From a virus, in the IMG/VR virus record IMGVR_UViG_3300025652_000072, positions 1-60,037 of that record: DNA of 60,037 bases; one strand, 5' to 3'. Position numbers and translations under genes: made by a program. The notes under the pieces are model-generated. The model saw only the letters and a program-made list of their open reading frames with translations. It ran no database searches and was not told the origin of the DNA. Shown one piece after another: positions 20,167 to 30,272 of the stretch (positions within the stretch are counted from its first letter, which is position 1; every line of letters starts with the position of its first letter).

Positions 20167-23100
20167 CGAACCGATACCTTGCCCTTGCTTTTGTTGCTGT
20201 CGTTTTTGTATAGCCGCAGATGTTGTATCAAACGGAAACAATGAAGCAATATCCATTTGCCCCCCACCTGTAGGTGCAGGGTTGGGAGGAGGAGCTACTT
20301 GTGTAAAATTCATTGGTGGTGGTGGAGCATTATCAATACGTCTACGCTCTTCTATTACTTCCGGAACAGGAGAACCACCTTGATCTATGAAATTGCGTAG
20401 CTGTTCTTCTGAAGCGGGAAAATTTAAAAATTTGTTTGTTTCTTCTTTTATTTCTTCACCTGCTTCTATACCTGACCCCACTAAATAGTTATTTACCTTC
20501 CTGCTTATAGGTCCTGGAATACGGCCTACAGGGTTTGTTTCAGGTAACTCTGTTGTAAGCATTTTAGCTAACTGTGGGTCTGTTATTGCTTCACGCATTA
20601 ACGCATTCATTCGTATTTCGTTTTGCGCTCCTATAGCTCTACTTGCCAAATAAATAAACGCTGTTCTAGGTGATATTCTGTTTTCTTTAACAGCAAGTAC
20701 CCTTGTAGAAACAGCCGCAGTAGAAGTACCGAGAGCTTCTGCTAAACGGCTTACAATTCCAGCAGAGCTTAAACTTTGTAGCTCTAAACGAGGAACGGTG
20801 TTTATTCTTTCTGAAGCATCAGCTAACAAGTACAGGTCTTTCATATGTGATTCAGAAAAACCTGCGTCTTTTAACAACTGGGTATTTTTGTCTTCTTGTA
20901 ACCATGCTTTGAATAATGCAGGGTCTGCCATGATATCCTGTTGTTGATCTAACTTTTCAAAAATAGTTCTTCTAAAAACGTTTTCTGCGTTTGTTTTCCC
21001 CATTGCTTTTGCTTCGTCGGAATTTAAAAAATCTCTTTTAGTTTTTACCATAGTACGTTCCCCACCTTCTTTTGTAGGTTTCGTAACTAATTGTGTGAGA
21101 AAATCTTCTTCTGGTTCTAAAGTGCCTTTTCTTGTTTGTGCTTGCAAAAACTTACCCAGTAATGTTCCTTCTATTTCTTTTTTACGAGCTGTAGCTTCTT
21201 TCCTACGTTGCAAAGATTTTTGAAGCAACGCTTGTGTGTTTGTTAATTCGTCTAAAAAAGTTTTTCCTTCTTGTCCAGGAAGAAGTTCTAAATAATTTCT
21301 GTTATCACCCATCCATTTATTCAGAGCTGTTTCATCCCAAGTTCCTTTATCTATTTTGTATGCTTTATCATACAAAGAATCTAACAAAACATTTTTCAAA
21401 TCATTTATTTCAGGAGCTTCATTAGTTACTGTATCTACAAACCTTCTTAGTATTTCAGGTTCATTGTCTAAAAATGTTTTAGTTACTTGCTCTCCTTGTG
21501 TTAAATAACGATCTATCGTTTTGTCTTTTGCAGCAACACCCATAATTAAAGAACGTTCAAAAGGGTCGTATAATGTCTTTTTTGCAAAATCTATAAATTC
21601 TCTATACTTAGGCCCAAGATTTTTAAACGCACCTACAGAAAAATCATCAAGCATATCTCTATACTGCATTAACGTAGGAACTTCAGGGCTACCAAACGCA
21701 GAGCCTTTGCTTATAGCAGCACTTACCTCTTCCCTTGCTAACAACCAATCTCGGAAACTATACGGTTTACTTGAATCCCATTCTACTAAATCTCTTATAC
21801 TAGGAGGAAGTTTTTTAAATCCAGCTGATTCAACTCCTGCTGCGGGTACAATTTCATTCAAAACTCTTTTTTGTAAAGCTAATACAGTTTCAGGTTCAAC
21901 TAAATCATCTGCTCTAACTAATGTCTTTTCACGCTTACCTGTCGCTTGTTTTATTGGTCTTTTCTCTTTTACAATGCCTAATGTTACTTTCTTTTCATCT
22001 ACTAATTTTTTAGCGTCTTCTACTCTTTTATTTAAACCTGCTTGAAATTTTTCTCTATCTGTTTGCCGCACACTACCTTCTCTTGCAATTTGAGAACCCT
22101 GTTGTTGTAAAAAATCATCTGCTGCTGTTATTTCTTTAGCTTGTTGTTCTACACTTAAATCAAATGTTTTTCTAGCATTATCTAAAATTAACAGGTTATT
22201 TCCTGTTACTCCTGTATCAGCACCTTCTATACCTATCGTTCCTTTGAACCGTGTAGCACCTGTTAAAAAACCATCTAACAAAGCATTCATGGCAGGTATT
22301 TGATCATTAGGGGTAGTTTCTAACGCTTCGTCAAACGTTTTTATTAACGCTTGGTTATTAAACACTTGTCCAGGAGCCATGTTTTCTAACTCAGGTATTT
22401 TAGCTACGATTTGTTGAAACCTATCAGCAGCTTCTTTTGCTTTTTCCGGTTCTATGTTTAACTGTCTTTGTATCATTGTTTGTGCTTTGTTAGTTAAAAA
22501 CGCACCTTCTTTTCCTTCAACAGCACTTTTTGTTCCTAAAGCAACATCTTTAACGTCACTCGTTGCAAGACCTTTCAACCATTTTACTCCCTGTACAACA
22601 GGTAATTTACTAACAATAGCAGGGAGAGCAGCAGGGGCAAAAGCAGATGCAATACCTAATGTAGGACTATCTGTTGTTTCTGTAACACCACCTGCTAATC
22701 CACTAATCCCTGCTTCTAAGGCAGCCATTTGTCCAGGATTAGATGCCTGAGTTCTTATTATATCGTCTACAACATTAGTTGTTGTTTGTCCAGGAGTGAT
22801 AGTTTCATCAATAAATTGTTTTGCTTTTTGTAAAGGTGTTCCTACTCCTTGCGTAAATGCAGACGGCCCCTGTAACGCTTTAGAAGATTCACTAACTACT
22901 CTCGTAGGCCCTGCTATAGGAGCTCCTTGTATTGGGGCTTGATATGTGGAAGGAGCAGTAGCAGGTGCAATTTTAGGGCCTAATACATTTGCCCCATATG
23001 GACCTATTCCTTTTGTAGCCAAATTAGCCGCGAGTTGTGTTCCCCCTGCTATGGGAGCTCCTTCTCCAATAAATTTACCTGCCCCATATACAAATTCGCT

Positions 23101-23577
23101 TGCTAAACCTTCTTCTGGCGTTACACCAATATCAGTACCTTCACCATAATTTAGTGGTATACCTAATACATTACTCATTATATTTTGTGTTTCAAAATCA
23201 CCCGATGCAAATATACGAGCCATTTCATTTCTGTCTGGTTTTATATTGGCTAAAAAAGGAAGACCTGCTTGTTCACCTATTTTTCTAAAAGCAACAGCAG
23301 CATTGTATATGACAGGGTCAACTAAACCCGCTAATCCTCTATTAAACCCTGTTATCGCTGTTGTTAAAATACTATCGCCAAACACAGGTTCTAATCCGTC
23401 ACCTATACCTGTAACACGAGCAGGTTGCGCTTTACCTTCAAAGCCAAGTGATGCACCTTCTACAGGATCACCAACTCTAGTCATATCCTGTGCAGATTTT
23501 AAAATTTCTACTTCGTCTATTTCAGGTCCAGAAACAGCTTGGAGCATTCGCTCATCTAATGAATCATCAAGGGACAT
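20155..23577 (-). CDS. Very large virion (ejection/internal) protein, 1140 aa
   Basis: Last gene of the late operon. Ala/Gly/Pro-rich N-terminal half with hydrophobic stretches (ITGFNRGLAGLVDPV, GISGLAGGVTETT), then long charged helical regions (residues 480-760, 840-960). The C-terminus is Pro/Gln-rich. Size, composition and position after the tail genes match internal core or ejection proteins of podovirus-like phages, which enter the cell with the DNA. No peptidase or transglycosylase motif is evident. Its 3' end overlaps the methyltransferase gene, with no room for a terminator between. Confidence 0.7.
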   Translation of the reverse strand: MSLDDSLDERMLQAVSGPEIDEVEILKSAQDMTRVGDPVEGASLGFEGKAQPARVTGIGDGLEPVFGDSILTTAITGFNRGLAGLVDPVIYNAAVAFRKIGEQAGLPFLANIKPDRNEMARIFASGDFETQNIMSNVLGIPLNYGEGTDIGVTPEEGLASEFVYGAGKFIGEGAPIAGGTQLAANLATKGIGPYGANVLGPKIAPATAPSTYQAPIQGAPIAGPTRVVSESSKALQGPSAFTQGVGTPLQKAKQFIDETITPGQTTTNVVDDIIRTQASNPGQMAALEAGISGLAGGVTETTDSPTLGIASAFAPAALPAIVSKLPVVQGVKWLKGLATSDVKDVALGTKSAVEGKEGAFLTNKAQTMIQRQLNIEPEKAKEAADRFQQIVAKIPELENMAPGQVFNNQALIKTFDEALETTPNDQIPAMNALLDGFLTGATRFKGTIGIEGADTGVTGNNLLILDNARKTFDLSVEQQAKEITAADDFLQQQGSQIAREGSVRQTDREKFQAGLNKRVEDAKKLVDEKKVTLGIVKEKRPIKQATGKREKTLVRADDLVEPETVLALQKRVLNEIVPAAGVESAGFKKLPPSIRDLVEWDSSKPYSFRDWLLAREEVSAAISKGSAFGSPEVPTLMQYRDMLDDFSVGAFKNLGPKYREFIDFAKKTLYDPFERSLIMGVAAKDKTIDRYLTQGEQVTKTFLDNEPEILRRFVDTVTNEAPEINDLKNVLLDSLYDKAYKIDKGTWDETALNKWMGDNRNYLELLPGQEGKTFLDELTNTQALLQKSLQRRKEATARKKEIEGTLLGKFLQAQTRKGTLEPEEDFLTQLVTKPTKEGGERTMVKTKRDFLNSDEAKAMGKTNAENVFRRTIFEKLDQQQDIMADPALFKAWLQEDKNTQLLKDAGFSESHMKDLYLLADASERINTVPRLELQSLSSAGIVSRLAEALGTSTAAVSTRVLAVKENRISPRTAFIYLASRAIGAQNEIRMNALMREAITDPQLAKMLTTELPETNPVGRIPGPISRKVNNYLVGSGIEAGEEIKEETNKFLNFPASEEQLRNFIDQGGSPVPEVIEERRRIDNAPPPPMNFTQVAPPPNPAPTGGGQMDIASLFPFDTTSAAIQKRQQQKQGQGIGSLMG

Positions 23578-26500
23578 TTATCTGTTTCTCCTTTCTCTTC
23601 GAGTAAGGTTTGTTGTACTAGATCCGCTTATTGTAGTTCGTCCGTTTTGCCTAATTGTTTTTAATTTAACCGTTATTAGTTCCTGCGGATTAGCTTGTTT
23701 ACGTTTCCAAACATTTTCTGGTAACCCTAGTGCTTCAGCTTGTTTAACAGTCATTGTAGCAAATTGGTTTTGCAAGTCTCTACCACTTTCAGCTAACCTT
23801 TTAGCAAAATCAAAAGCAGGAAGATAACTCATTTGTTTTCCATCTGAGTTTGTAGTGGTAACAATTTCGTCAAACCTTAATGGGTCTTCTTTTGTGCCTC
23901 CCTGTATTTGATACACTCTTGCCGAAGGATTATCTACAGGGTTTAATAAATGTAAATCACCCAGTTGTTCATTCGTAACACGATTCATAAATGTTTGTAT
24001 CTGTTTAAGAGCTACCATAGGTTGTGTTAAAATTTCACCTGATTTTGGTAATAACTCTTGGAGTTGTTCTAATTCTCTTACAGGGAACCTTGGAGATAAG
24101 GCTAAAGATCGTTTAACCAATCTATCAAGTAACTGGCTTGTAGTTCTGTACTCTTCAGAATTTGCATCGGCTAATTTTCTACCTAACGCAGTATCACCAA
24201 AAACACCTGCAATATTACCAGAGATAAATGCAGTCATACCACCTTTAATGCCAAGAGTTTTTAAGAACTTTTTATTTATTACATTATCTTGTATTTCTCT
24301 AATCAATTCAGCTCTAGCCCCTGTTTTAGCTTGTAGTTCAGCCCTTTTAGGGTCAGGTAATCTGTACTGTCCGTCTTTGTTTACCTCATATGTAGCAGAA
24401 GGAGCTACTCTGTAAATTGTTGGGTTACCTAATTTAACACTATCGCCAACAGTTAATGATTTTCCATATGTGTTTTCTAGTTTAGCTTTGTTTTCTTCGG
24501 TAACTGTATATGTGCCATAAGGAGAGTTACCACCAGTAGCAGCACCAAAAGCATTCGGTGTGCGTGAATCTATAGGTGTGCGTGAAATTATAGAGTTATC
24601 GGATAGGTTTCTAACAACTTTAAATCTAATACCCTGTTCATCTTCTACAGAATAAATTTTTTCGCCATCATCCCTAAAATATTCTCCAGGATTTAATGCT
24701 GTAAACCCTCCTGTTGCATTGGGTATGTAATCTTTACCGTTAACGAAAAACCCTTCTACCCTTTTAAAACCAGTCGGTTTACCACTTGCATCTTTTTGCA
24801 TAAGTTGAAGAGTTTTAGGCTTTGCACTTTTGAGCGCACTTTTCAATGCTCCTGAGTTAGGCCCAAGAATTAAATCATCTACATCTATAGGTTTTACAGG
24901 GCGGTAGTCATTAGGGGGAGCTCCATCAACAAATTTGTTTGTTTTAGGATCTAAATATTTTCCGGCCTTATCATAAAAAACAAGGGTTTCCATTTCGCCT
25001 GTTGTTGGGTTTTTCCTTGCGTAAATTACTTGGTCACTTAGAGTATTATTGGATTTATCAATTGTATATCCAGCAGTTATTGCTTTAATTGCAGCATCTC
25101 TTGTTTTACCTGCTTCTTGTAATCCTTCGCTAACAAGGCGTGCAGTTTGATCATTAATTGTTTTAGCATTTGATCTTTTATTTGTAAGGGCTTCTTCAAT
25201 AGCTTTATTAGCAGTTGTTTCCCCAAAAGCCCTAACCTGCTCTTCTTGTTTTACTGATAAATCAAAAGCCGCACCTTTTGCTTCTCGTTCTTGTTGGCTT
25301 TTCTTAGCTTGTATTTTACTGAGGTTAGCAGCTAGAGGTCCTGCGGCTTGGGTTAAACCTGTAAGTAATGATCCTGGAGTAGAAGCGAGCCGTGACCCTG
25401 CATCAGCTAATGCTAAGTACCCTTGTATTGCTGTATCATCTGTATCTGTATCTCCCATAAACTCTTTGCGCCTAGCAAGAAGTTCTTCTGCGGTTTCTGC
25501 TTTAGGTGCAAACTTAGAACGTAACGCTTCTAGTTCTTCAAAAGTTTTTGTTGGGTCTGTTTCACCTTTTTGTAAATCAAGACTATCTAAAAGACCTCTA
25601 TAACCTTTTACAGTAGATTTTATTTCATCCATATCTATTTTAGGGTATTGAGGTATAGCTACAGGGGATAATGTTCTGCCACCTTGTAATTGACTCAATA
25701 GTCCTGGAGTATTTGGGTTTTGCTGTAAAGTAGCAGCAGTTATATCTTGAGCTCGTTGCGATGGAAACCCATAATTCTGTGCAAAAGGCATCGGCATACC
25801 ACCTAACGCCATACCCACTGGCATTTCCCCACGAGACATCGCTAGGACAGCCTCTGCCTGATCAGAAGGTTCTGTGGCAGAGGGCTGACTAAAATTTCCC
25901 TCGGATCCTTCCACACCCCCCATCGGGGCTTCTGCAATACCACCATCAGGAACAGCTTCTAATGTTTGGAATACAGGTTGCAATACTGTTAAAACAGACT
26001 CAGGTGTTTTCTTTGCATCAGCAGGGCCAACTAACTCAGCCAACTCACTATATCGCTCTGACAATGGTAAGTCGTTTCCTCGCATTGCATTAATAACATC
26101 TTCTATATTTTCCGCGTTATCTAAACCACTGTACACTTGCTCCATTTGCCCTGCCATTTGTTGCATCATTTGCATCCCTTCGGGTGGGGGTGGTTCCGGC
26201 ATCATACCTGAAGCAATACCTGAATTTTCAGAAGCAGGGGTCATTGGTTGCATACCCCCCATTACTTGTCCACCTTCTGCAAATTGTTGAGCACCTAATG
26301 GGTTCCGCGCTTGCCGACCTTCTGCTTTACCGTAATCTATAAAATGTTGGTATAAATCAAAAGGGGAAGTACCAAGTGCCTGTCTAACATCTGGGTTAGA
26401 AGTAGCATAAAATTCAGCATCAAAACTGTTAGGAACGTACCCATAATTTTGCATAGTATATTCTCTAGGAGTAAAATTGAGAACAGATCTATCTAACTCT

Positions 26501-26880
26501 CCTCGACCAACAGTAGGAAGACTTGCTATACCTCTGCCTTCTTTGCGACCAAAGTCTATATAATGTTGCCTAGCAAAATCATCTAAAATATTTTGGTATT
26601 CATTACTTATACCACCAGTAAATCGTGACCCCTGTTTAGGTACACCTGATTGTATAGCGGCATCAGTAGCTGCGCGGAACACATCTGGGTTAGATTCTAG
26701 ATACTGTTGCAAAATAGGGTCAGCTTGGTATCTACCTTGCGCTTGTTCTGTTTGTCTTTGTATATCTCGGTAAGCTTCTGCTTGCCTTTGAGCTTTCATC
26801 CGTTGTACAGCCATCGCATTATCATAAACACGTTGTTGATCTAATGCTTCTTGCTCAGGTGTTTGTTTTTGGTTCATCAT
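23578..26880 (-). CDS. Large virion protein with NPDV/EGR repeats, 1100 aa
   Basis: Ejection- or tail-associated protein. Near the N-terminus it has two copies of a roughly 45-residue module: SNPDV ... HYIDFGRKEGRG and TSNPDV ... HFIDYGKAEGRQ, and a related pair lies in the adjacent gene. A Met/Gln/Pro/Gly-rich linker (residues 200-350) follows, then a long alpha-helical region and a beta-rich part with KDGQYRLPDP. The NPDV-EGR module is known from surface and S-layer-like proteins. Starts two bases from the upstream gene's stop, so the operon is continuous. Confidence 0.7.
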   Translation of the reverse strand: MMNQKQTPEQEALDQQRVYDNAMAVQRMKAQRQAEAYRDIQRQTEQAQGRYQADPILQQYLESNPDVFRAATDAAIQSGVPKQGSRFTGGISNEYQNILDDFARQHYIDFGRKEGRGIASLPTVGRGELDRSVLNFTPREYTMQNYGYVPNSFDAEFYATSNPDVRQALGTSPFDLYQHFIDYGKAEGRQARNPLGAQQFAEGGQVMGGMQPMTPASENSGIASGMMPEPPPPEGMQMMQQMAGQMEQVYSGLDNAENIEDVINAMRGNDLPLSERYSELAELVGPADAKKTPESVLTVLQPVFQTLEAVPDGGIAEAPMGGVEGSEGNFSQPSATEPSDQAEAVLAMSRGEMPVGMALGGMPMPFAQNYGFPSQRAQDITAATLQQNPNTPGLLSQLQGGRTLSPVAIPQYPKIDMDEIKSTVKGYRGLLDSLDLQKGETDPTKTFEELEALRSKFAPKAETAEELLARRKEFMGDTDTDDTAIQGYLALADAGSRLASTPGSLLTGLTQAAGPLAANLSKIQAKKSQQEREAKGAAFDLSVKQEEQVRAFGETTANKAIEEALTNKRSNAKTINDQTARLVSEGLQEAGKTRDAAIKAITAGYTIDKSNNTLSDQVIYARKNPTTGEMETLVFYDKAGKYLDPKTNKFVDGAPPNDYRPVKPIDVDDLILGPNSGALKSALKSAKPKTLQLMQKDASGKPTGFKRVEGFFVNGKDYIPNATGGFTALNPGEYFRDDGEKIYSVEDEQGIRFKVVRNLSDNSIISRTPIDSRTPNAFGAATGGNSPYGTYTVTEENKAKLENTYGKSLTVGDSVKLGNPTIYRVAPSATYEVNKDGQYRLPDPKRAELQAKTGARAELIREIQDNVINKKFLKTLGIKGGMTAFISGNIAGVFGDTALGRKLADANSEEYRTTSQLLDRLVKRSLALSPRFPVRELEQLQELLPKSGEILTQPMVALKQIQTFMNRVTNEQLGDLHLLNPVDNPSARVYQIQGGTKEDPLRFDEIVTTTNSDGKQMSYLPAFDFAKRLAESGRDLQNQFATMTVKQAEALGLPENVWKRKQANPQELITVKLKTIRQNGRTTISGSSTTNLTRRERRNR

Positions 26881-26881
26881 G

Positions 26882-28636
26882 TTAACCTACTAAGCTCCTA
26901 TCAAATTCTCCTAAAGTTGTATAGCCCTCTTGAGGACTTTGGTCACCAAACGGAGCAAACCCACTAAAACCCATGTTATTAGGCAACGGGTCTATCATCT
27001 GAGTAAGAATGTTTGTGCCTGATAATGCCCTAGATTGATCTTGGTTAAAAGGGTTTGTACCAAAAGCAGGGTTTAAATCAGTGCCTCTTGAAGCAGTAAT
27101 TCCTGCATTTATGGTTCCTGCTCCTCCGAAAAGAGCTCCAATAGGTTCAAATTGTTCTGCTATTTCAGGAAGTTGATCCAAAACTTCTCCTAAACTTCCG
27201 AACCCTGTTTGAAATTCAACAGGGTTTCCTGTTCCAGGAATCAAAGCAGGAGCCATACTTCCATCAGGTAAAATAGAACCTGCTTCTGGGTTTATTTGTG
27301 CTGTATCATCATACCGAACAAAAGTAGCTCCTCCAGGACCTATATCATCTTCTTCATATGGCTCACGAGAGCTACCTGAATTAAATCTTGAATTTATGTC
27401 CCTTAATATATTTGCTTCAGATATATCCGCTAAACTAATAGGTCTTCCTCCAATAGTTTTGTATTGCATATTTTGACCATAAGTACCACTACCCATTATT
27501 CCTGTTGGGTCTATATCATACCCGCCTAATTCACCTAAAGCTCTTGTCAGCTCTGGTGTTCCCCCTGCACGGTCATATATAGAAGGTATTTCTCCTAAAT
27601 GTCCTCTGCGTACAAACAACCCTTTTAACGCATTGTCCATTTCTCTAGCAACCATGTCTTCATTGCTATCTCCTGACGTAGCTCCAATAATTCCTCTCCT
27701 GTAAACAGGATTAATTCTACCAAGGATATCATCTATTTGTCTTGTTGTTTGTTGGTATTCTGGTTCATAGTAACCCCCTTGTGGGTTTGTTCCAAAAAAG
27801 GCTGTACTATAAAGGTTTTCTGGGTCATTATATACTCTTCTAGTCCCCTTCAGTAACTCAGCAATAGCTAACATATGTGGGTTTACAGGGTTTGCAAAGA
27901 TACCTGTTTGCTCCATAGGCTCTGTAGGAGCAGGGGTAGGTAGCCTTTTGACTTCATCTAATAACAATGTTTTACCTAATTCAGGAAACCCTGCTATGTC
28001 CCTATTTTCGCGTATGCCAAAATCACGGAAATGTTCCCTAGCTGTATTTTCTACAATTCTTTGAAACTCTGATCCAGGAGCTACTCCTTGCGATTGTGCG
28101 ACTCGAGTAGCGTGAGCTAATATATCTGGGTTTGACCTAAGATATCCTTGTACAACAGAACTTGATTGATATTCATTGTTTGAATTTACCTCACCACCTT
28201 CAGCTAAAGAAACAATGCCACCTTCTGCAAAATTTGGTCCTCCTGCTTCAATTTCATCAATAGGAACAAGACCTACTAACCCTTCCGCAGGTTCTTCTGC
28301 TACTGGTGGGTTATCAATACCATCGCGTTCGTCTTCTAACTCTTTTTTACGCTCTGGGCTTAAACCAAAAGTATCACCTAACCTTGGCTCTAATAAACCA
28401 CCAAGGAACGTTCGCCCACCATACTCTCTGCCTTCACCTTGCCCATGGAAAGCATAATGTAAAGCAGCATCACGTTCAATTTGCCCTTGCATGTTTTGTC
28501 CTGAAAGCCCTCTTGCAGTCGCATTTGCAACAGAAGCATTAAACACATCAGGGTTTGATGCCATGTATCGCAATGCAGGAGGTATATATACCGAACCACC
28601 GTTAGCGAACATTGGTCTGTTTAAAGGGTTAGTCAT
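26882..28636 (-). CDS. Virion protein with NPDV/EGR repeats, 584 aa
   Basis: Carries two NPDV-EGR modules: MASNPDVFNASVANATARG ... FHGQGEGREYG at residues 28-77, and SNPDILAHATRVAQSQGV ... FRDFGIRENRD near 165-215. The rest is Gly/Pro/Asn-rich and probably extended. The repeats are shared with the next gene, indicating that the two arose by duplication or exchange. Likely an internal virion or tail-tip component. Confidence 0.65.
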   Translation of the reverse strand: MTNPLNRPMFANGGSVYIPPALRYMASNPDVFNASVANATARGLSGQNMQGQIERDAALHYAFHGQGEGREYGGRTFLGGLLEPRLGDTFGLSPERKKELEDERDGIDNPPVAEEPAEGLVGLVPIDEIEAGGPNFAEGGIVSLAEGGEVNSNNEYQSSSVVQGYLRSNPDILAHATRVAQSQGVAPGSEFQRIVENTAREHFRDFGIRENRDIAGFPELGKTLLLDEVKRLPTPAPTEPMEQTGIFANPVNPHMLAIAELLKGTRRVYNDPENLYSTAFFGTNPQGGYYEPEYQQTTRQIDDILGRINPVYRRGIIGATSGDSNEDMVAREMDNALKGLFVRRGHLGEIPSIYDRAGGTPELTRALGELGGYDIDPTGIMGSGTYGQNMQYKTIGGRPISLADISEANILRDINSRFNSGSSREPYEEDDIGPGGATFVRYDDTAQINPEAGSILPDGSMAPALIPGTGNPVEFQTGFGSLGEVLDQLPEIAEQFEPIGALFGGAGTINAGITASRGTDLNPAFGTNPFNQDQSRALSGTNILTQMIDPLPNNMGFSGFAPFGDQSPQEGYTTLGEFDRSLVG

Positions 28637-28644
28637 AACCGCTC

Positions 28645-30270
28645 CTAAAATATTTTGCTTGCTGCACCTGCAATGCCTAGACCACTTGCCGCGCCACCGA
28701 CAACTTGGTTAAGTAAAGAAGGATTAGGTGTAGAAGATTGAGATATACTCATCTGTGTAGTGGGTGCGCCTCGTAATATATCACTGTAAAAGCCTAACCG
28801 TTGGTAAGGCTCGTATACTTCGGCTAACTGGTCTTGTTGTTGTGCATCTAATCTTGCTTGCTCTGTTTGGAATCGTTGTCCACCCAACTGGTTCATCATA
28901 CTAATATCATTAGACTGTAGCCCAGATTGTAACTCAGCCATAGCTGCACGTTGCGCGGCTTGCGCTCCTATATCATTAGCAACACTTTGTAACCCTTGCG
29001 CTCCCTGTAAATCAAGTTGCGCTCCTTGCAAACCAACATTTGCTCGTAACTCAGCTTCACTTAAACCTAACCTAGCTGCCTCACTAGCAAGGGAGCCTTG
29101 TTGCGCTGCTTCTCGCAATGCTAATTCTTCTGCACTTAACCCTAACTGTCCTCCCCTAAGAGCAAGGTCTGCAGCCGCTTGTGATGCACTTAATCCTAAT
29201 TGTCCAGAACCCAATGCTCCCTGTTGCGCTAACTGCTCCGCACTTAATTGTGTTCCTGCTCCTGCTTGCCCTAACTGTCCTGTTAACTGTGCTAAGTTTT
29301 GTTGTCTACCTTGCCCTGCTTCAAATGCTTGTTGGGCTTGTGTTAGAGCTTGCCCATAACCTTGTTGCCTGAGTTGTGCAGCAATCCTTGCTTGGGCGTC
29401 TAACAAGTTTCTATCGCGTTCTGCTTGTACAATACCTGCTCGTGAACCACCAAATGCTCCTGCTTGTGCCGCATTTGCATCTTCTTGCAACGCCGCAATA
29501 TCGCTTGCCCTTTTTAAATCAGCTAAACTTCTATCTACAACATTTGTTTCGTATGGGTTAAAAAACTTAGAAACTGTTGCACTAGGGTCAAAAACCCCAC
29601 CTATACCTTCAGCAGTAGGGCTAAAACCTGTTCCTGCTAATGCTGCTATTGCGTCTGTTGCTCTATCCTTACCAAAATCTCCTGCTGCACGAGCTTTTCT
29701 AACAGCCTCTACTTGGGCTAACCTTGCTCGCTCTGCATCAGCAGTACTAGCACGAGTAACCCCTTGGTCTATACCTAGCCGTTGTGCATCTATTGCACTT
29801 AAAGCACCTGTTCCAGCTTGTCCTGGAAGACCAAATATATTTTCACGAGCGTTTCCTGTAGCGGTATTTCCCCTAGCAATAGCACCAAGTATCCCTGTTA
29901 GATCAGCAGCGCTTCCTATGCCCGTTTCAATTCTAGTTCTTGCATTATTTAACAGGGTGTTTCTATCAGCATCTTCATAACCTGCAAGTGCATTTCTATA
30001 AGCGTCTGAAACTTCATTTCCAAGCATATTTGCTGCTTTTTGATTTCCTGCAAAAGCATCTGTTAAAAATGGAGCAAAAGAACCAATAGCCGAACTAGCC
30101 ATTGTCCTTGCTTGGTCTTGGAATGGGTCATATCCTGCGAACTGTGTTTGAGGTAACCCACCAACGGGGGCTGTTTCAGCAAGCCCTTTAGCGGCTCTTA
30201 TTAAACCTAGTTTAAGGGCTTCTACCTCAGGGGCTTCTCTTTGGATAATGGTTTGTTCTTCTACTGCCAT
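28645..30270 (-). CDS. Ala/Gln-rich helical virion protein, 541 aa
   Basis: Strikingly rich in Ala, Gln, Leu and Gly, with repetitive segments such as GQLGQAGAGTQLSAEQLAQQ and LGLSASQAAADLALRGGQLG, giving long amphipathic helices. The C-terminus ends in a hydrophobic glycine-rich tail (GGAASGLGIAGAASKIF). This matches internal core/ejection proteins of podovirus-like marine phages. No catalytic motif seen. Confidence 0.7.
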   Translation of the reverse strand: MAVEEQTIIQREAPEVEALKLGLIRAAKGLAETAPVGGLPQTQFAGYDPFQDQARTMASSAIGSFAPFLTDAFAGNQKAANMLGNEVSDAYRNALAGYEDADRNTLLNNARTRIETGIGSAADLTGILGAIARGNTATGNARENIFGLPGQAGTGALSAIDAQRLGIDQGVTRASTADAERARLAQVEAVRKARAAGDFGKDRATDAIAALAGTGFSPTAEGIGGVFDPSATVSKFFNPYETNVVDRSLADLKRASDIAALQEDANAAQAGAFGGSRAGIVQAERDRNLLDAQARIAAQLRQQGYGQALTQAQQAFEAGQGRQQNLAQLTGQLGQAGAGTQLSAEQLAQQGALGSGQLGLSASQAAADLALRGGQLGLSAEELALREAAQQGSLASEAARLGLSEAELRANVGLQGAQLDLQGAQGLQSVANDIGAQAAQRAAMAELQSGLQSNDISMMNQLGGQRFQTEQARLDAQQQDQLAEVYEPYQRLGFYSDILRGAPTTQMSISQSSTPNPSLLNQVVGGAASGLGIAGAASKIF

Positions 30271-30272
30271 GA

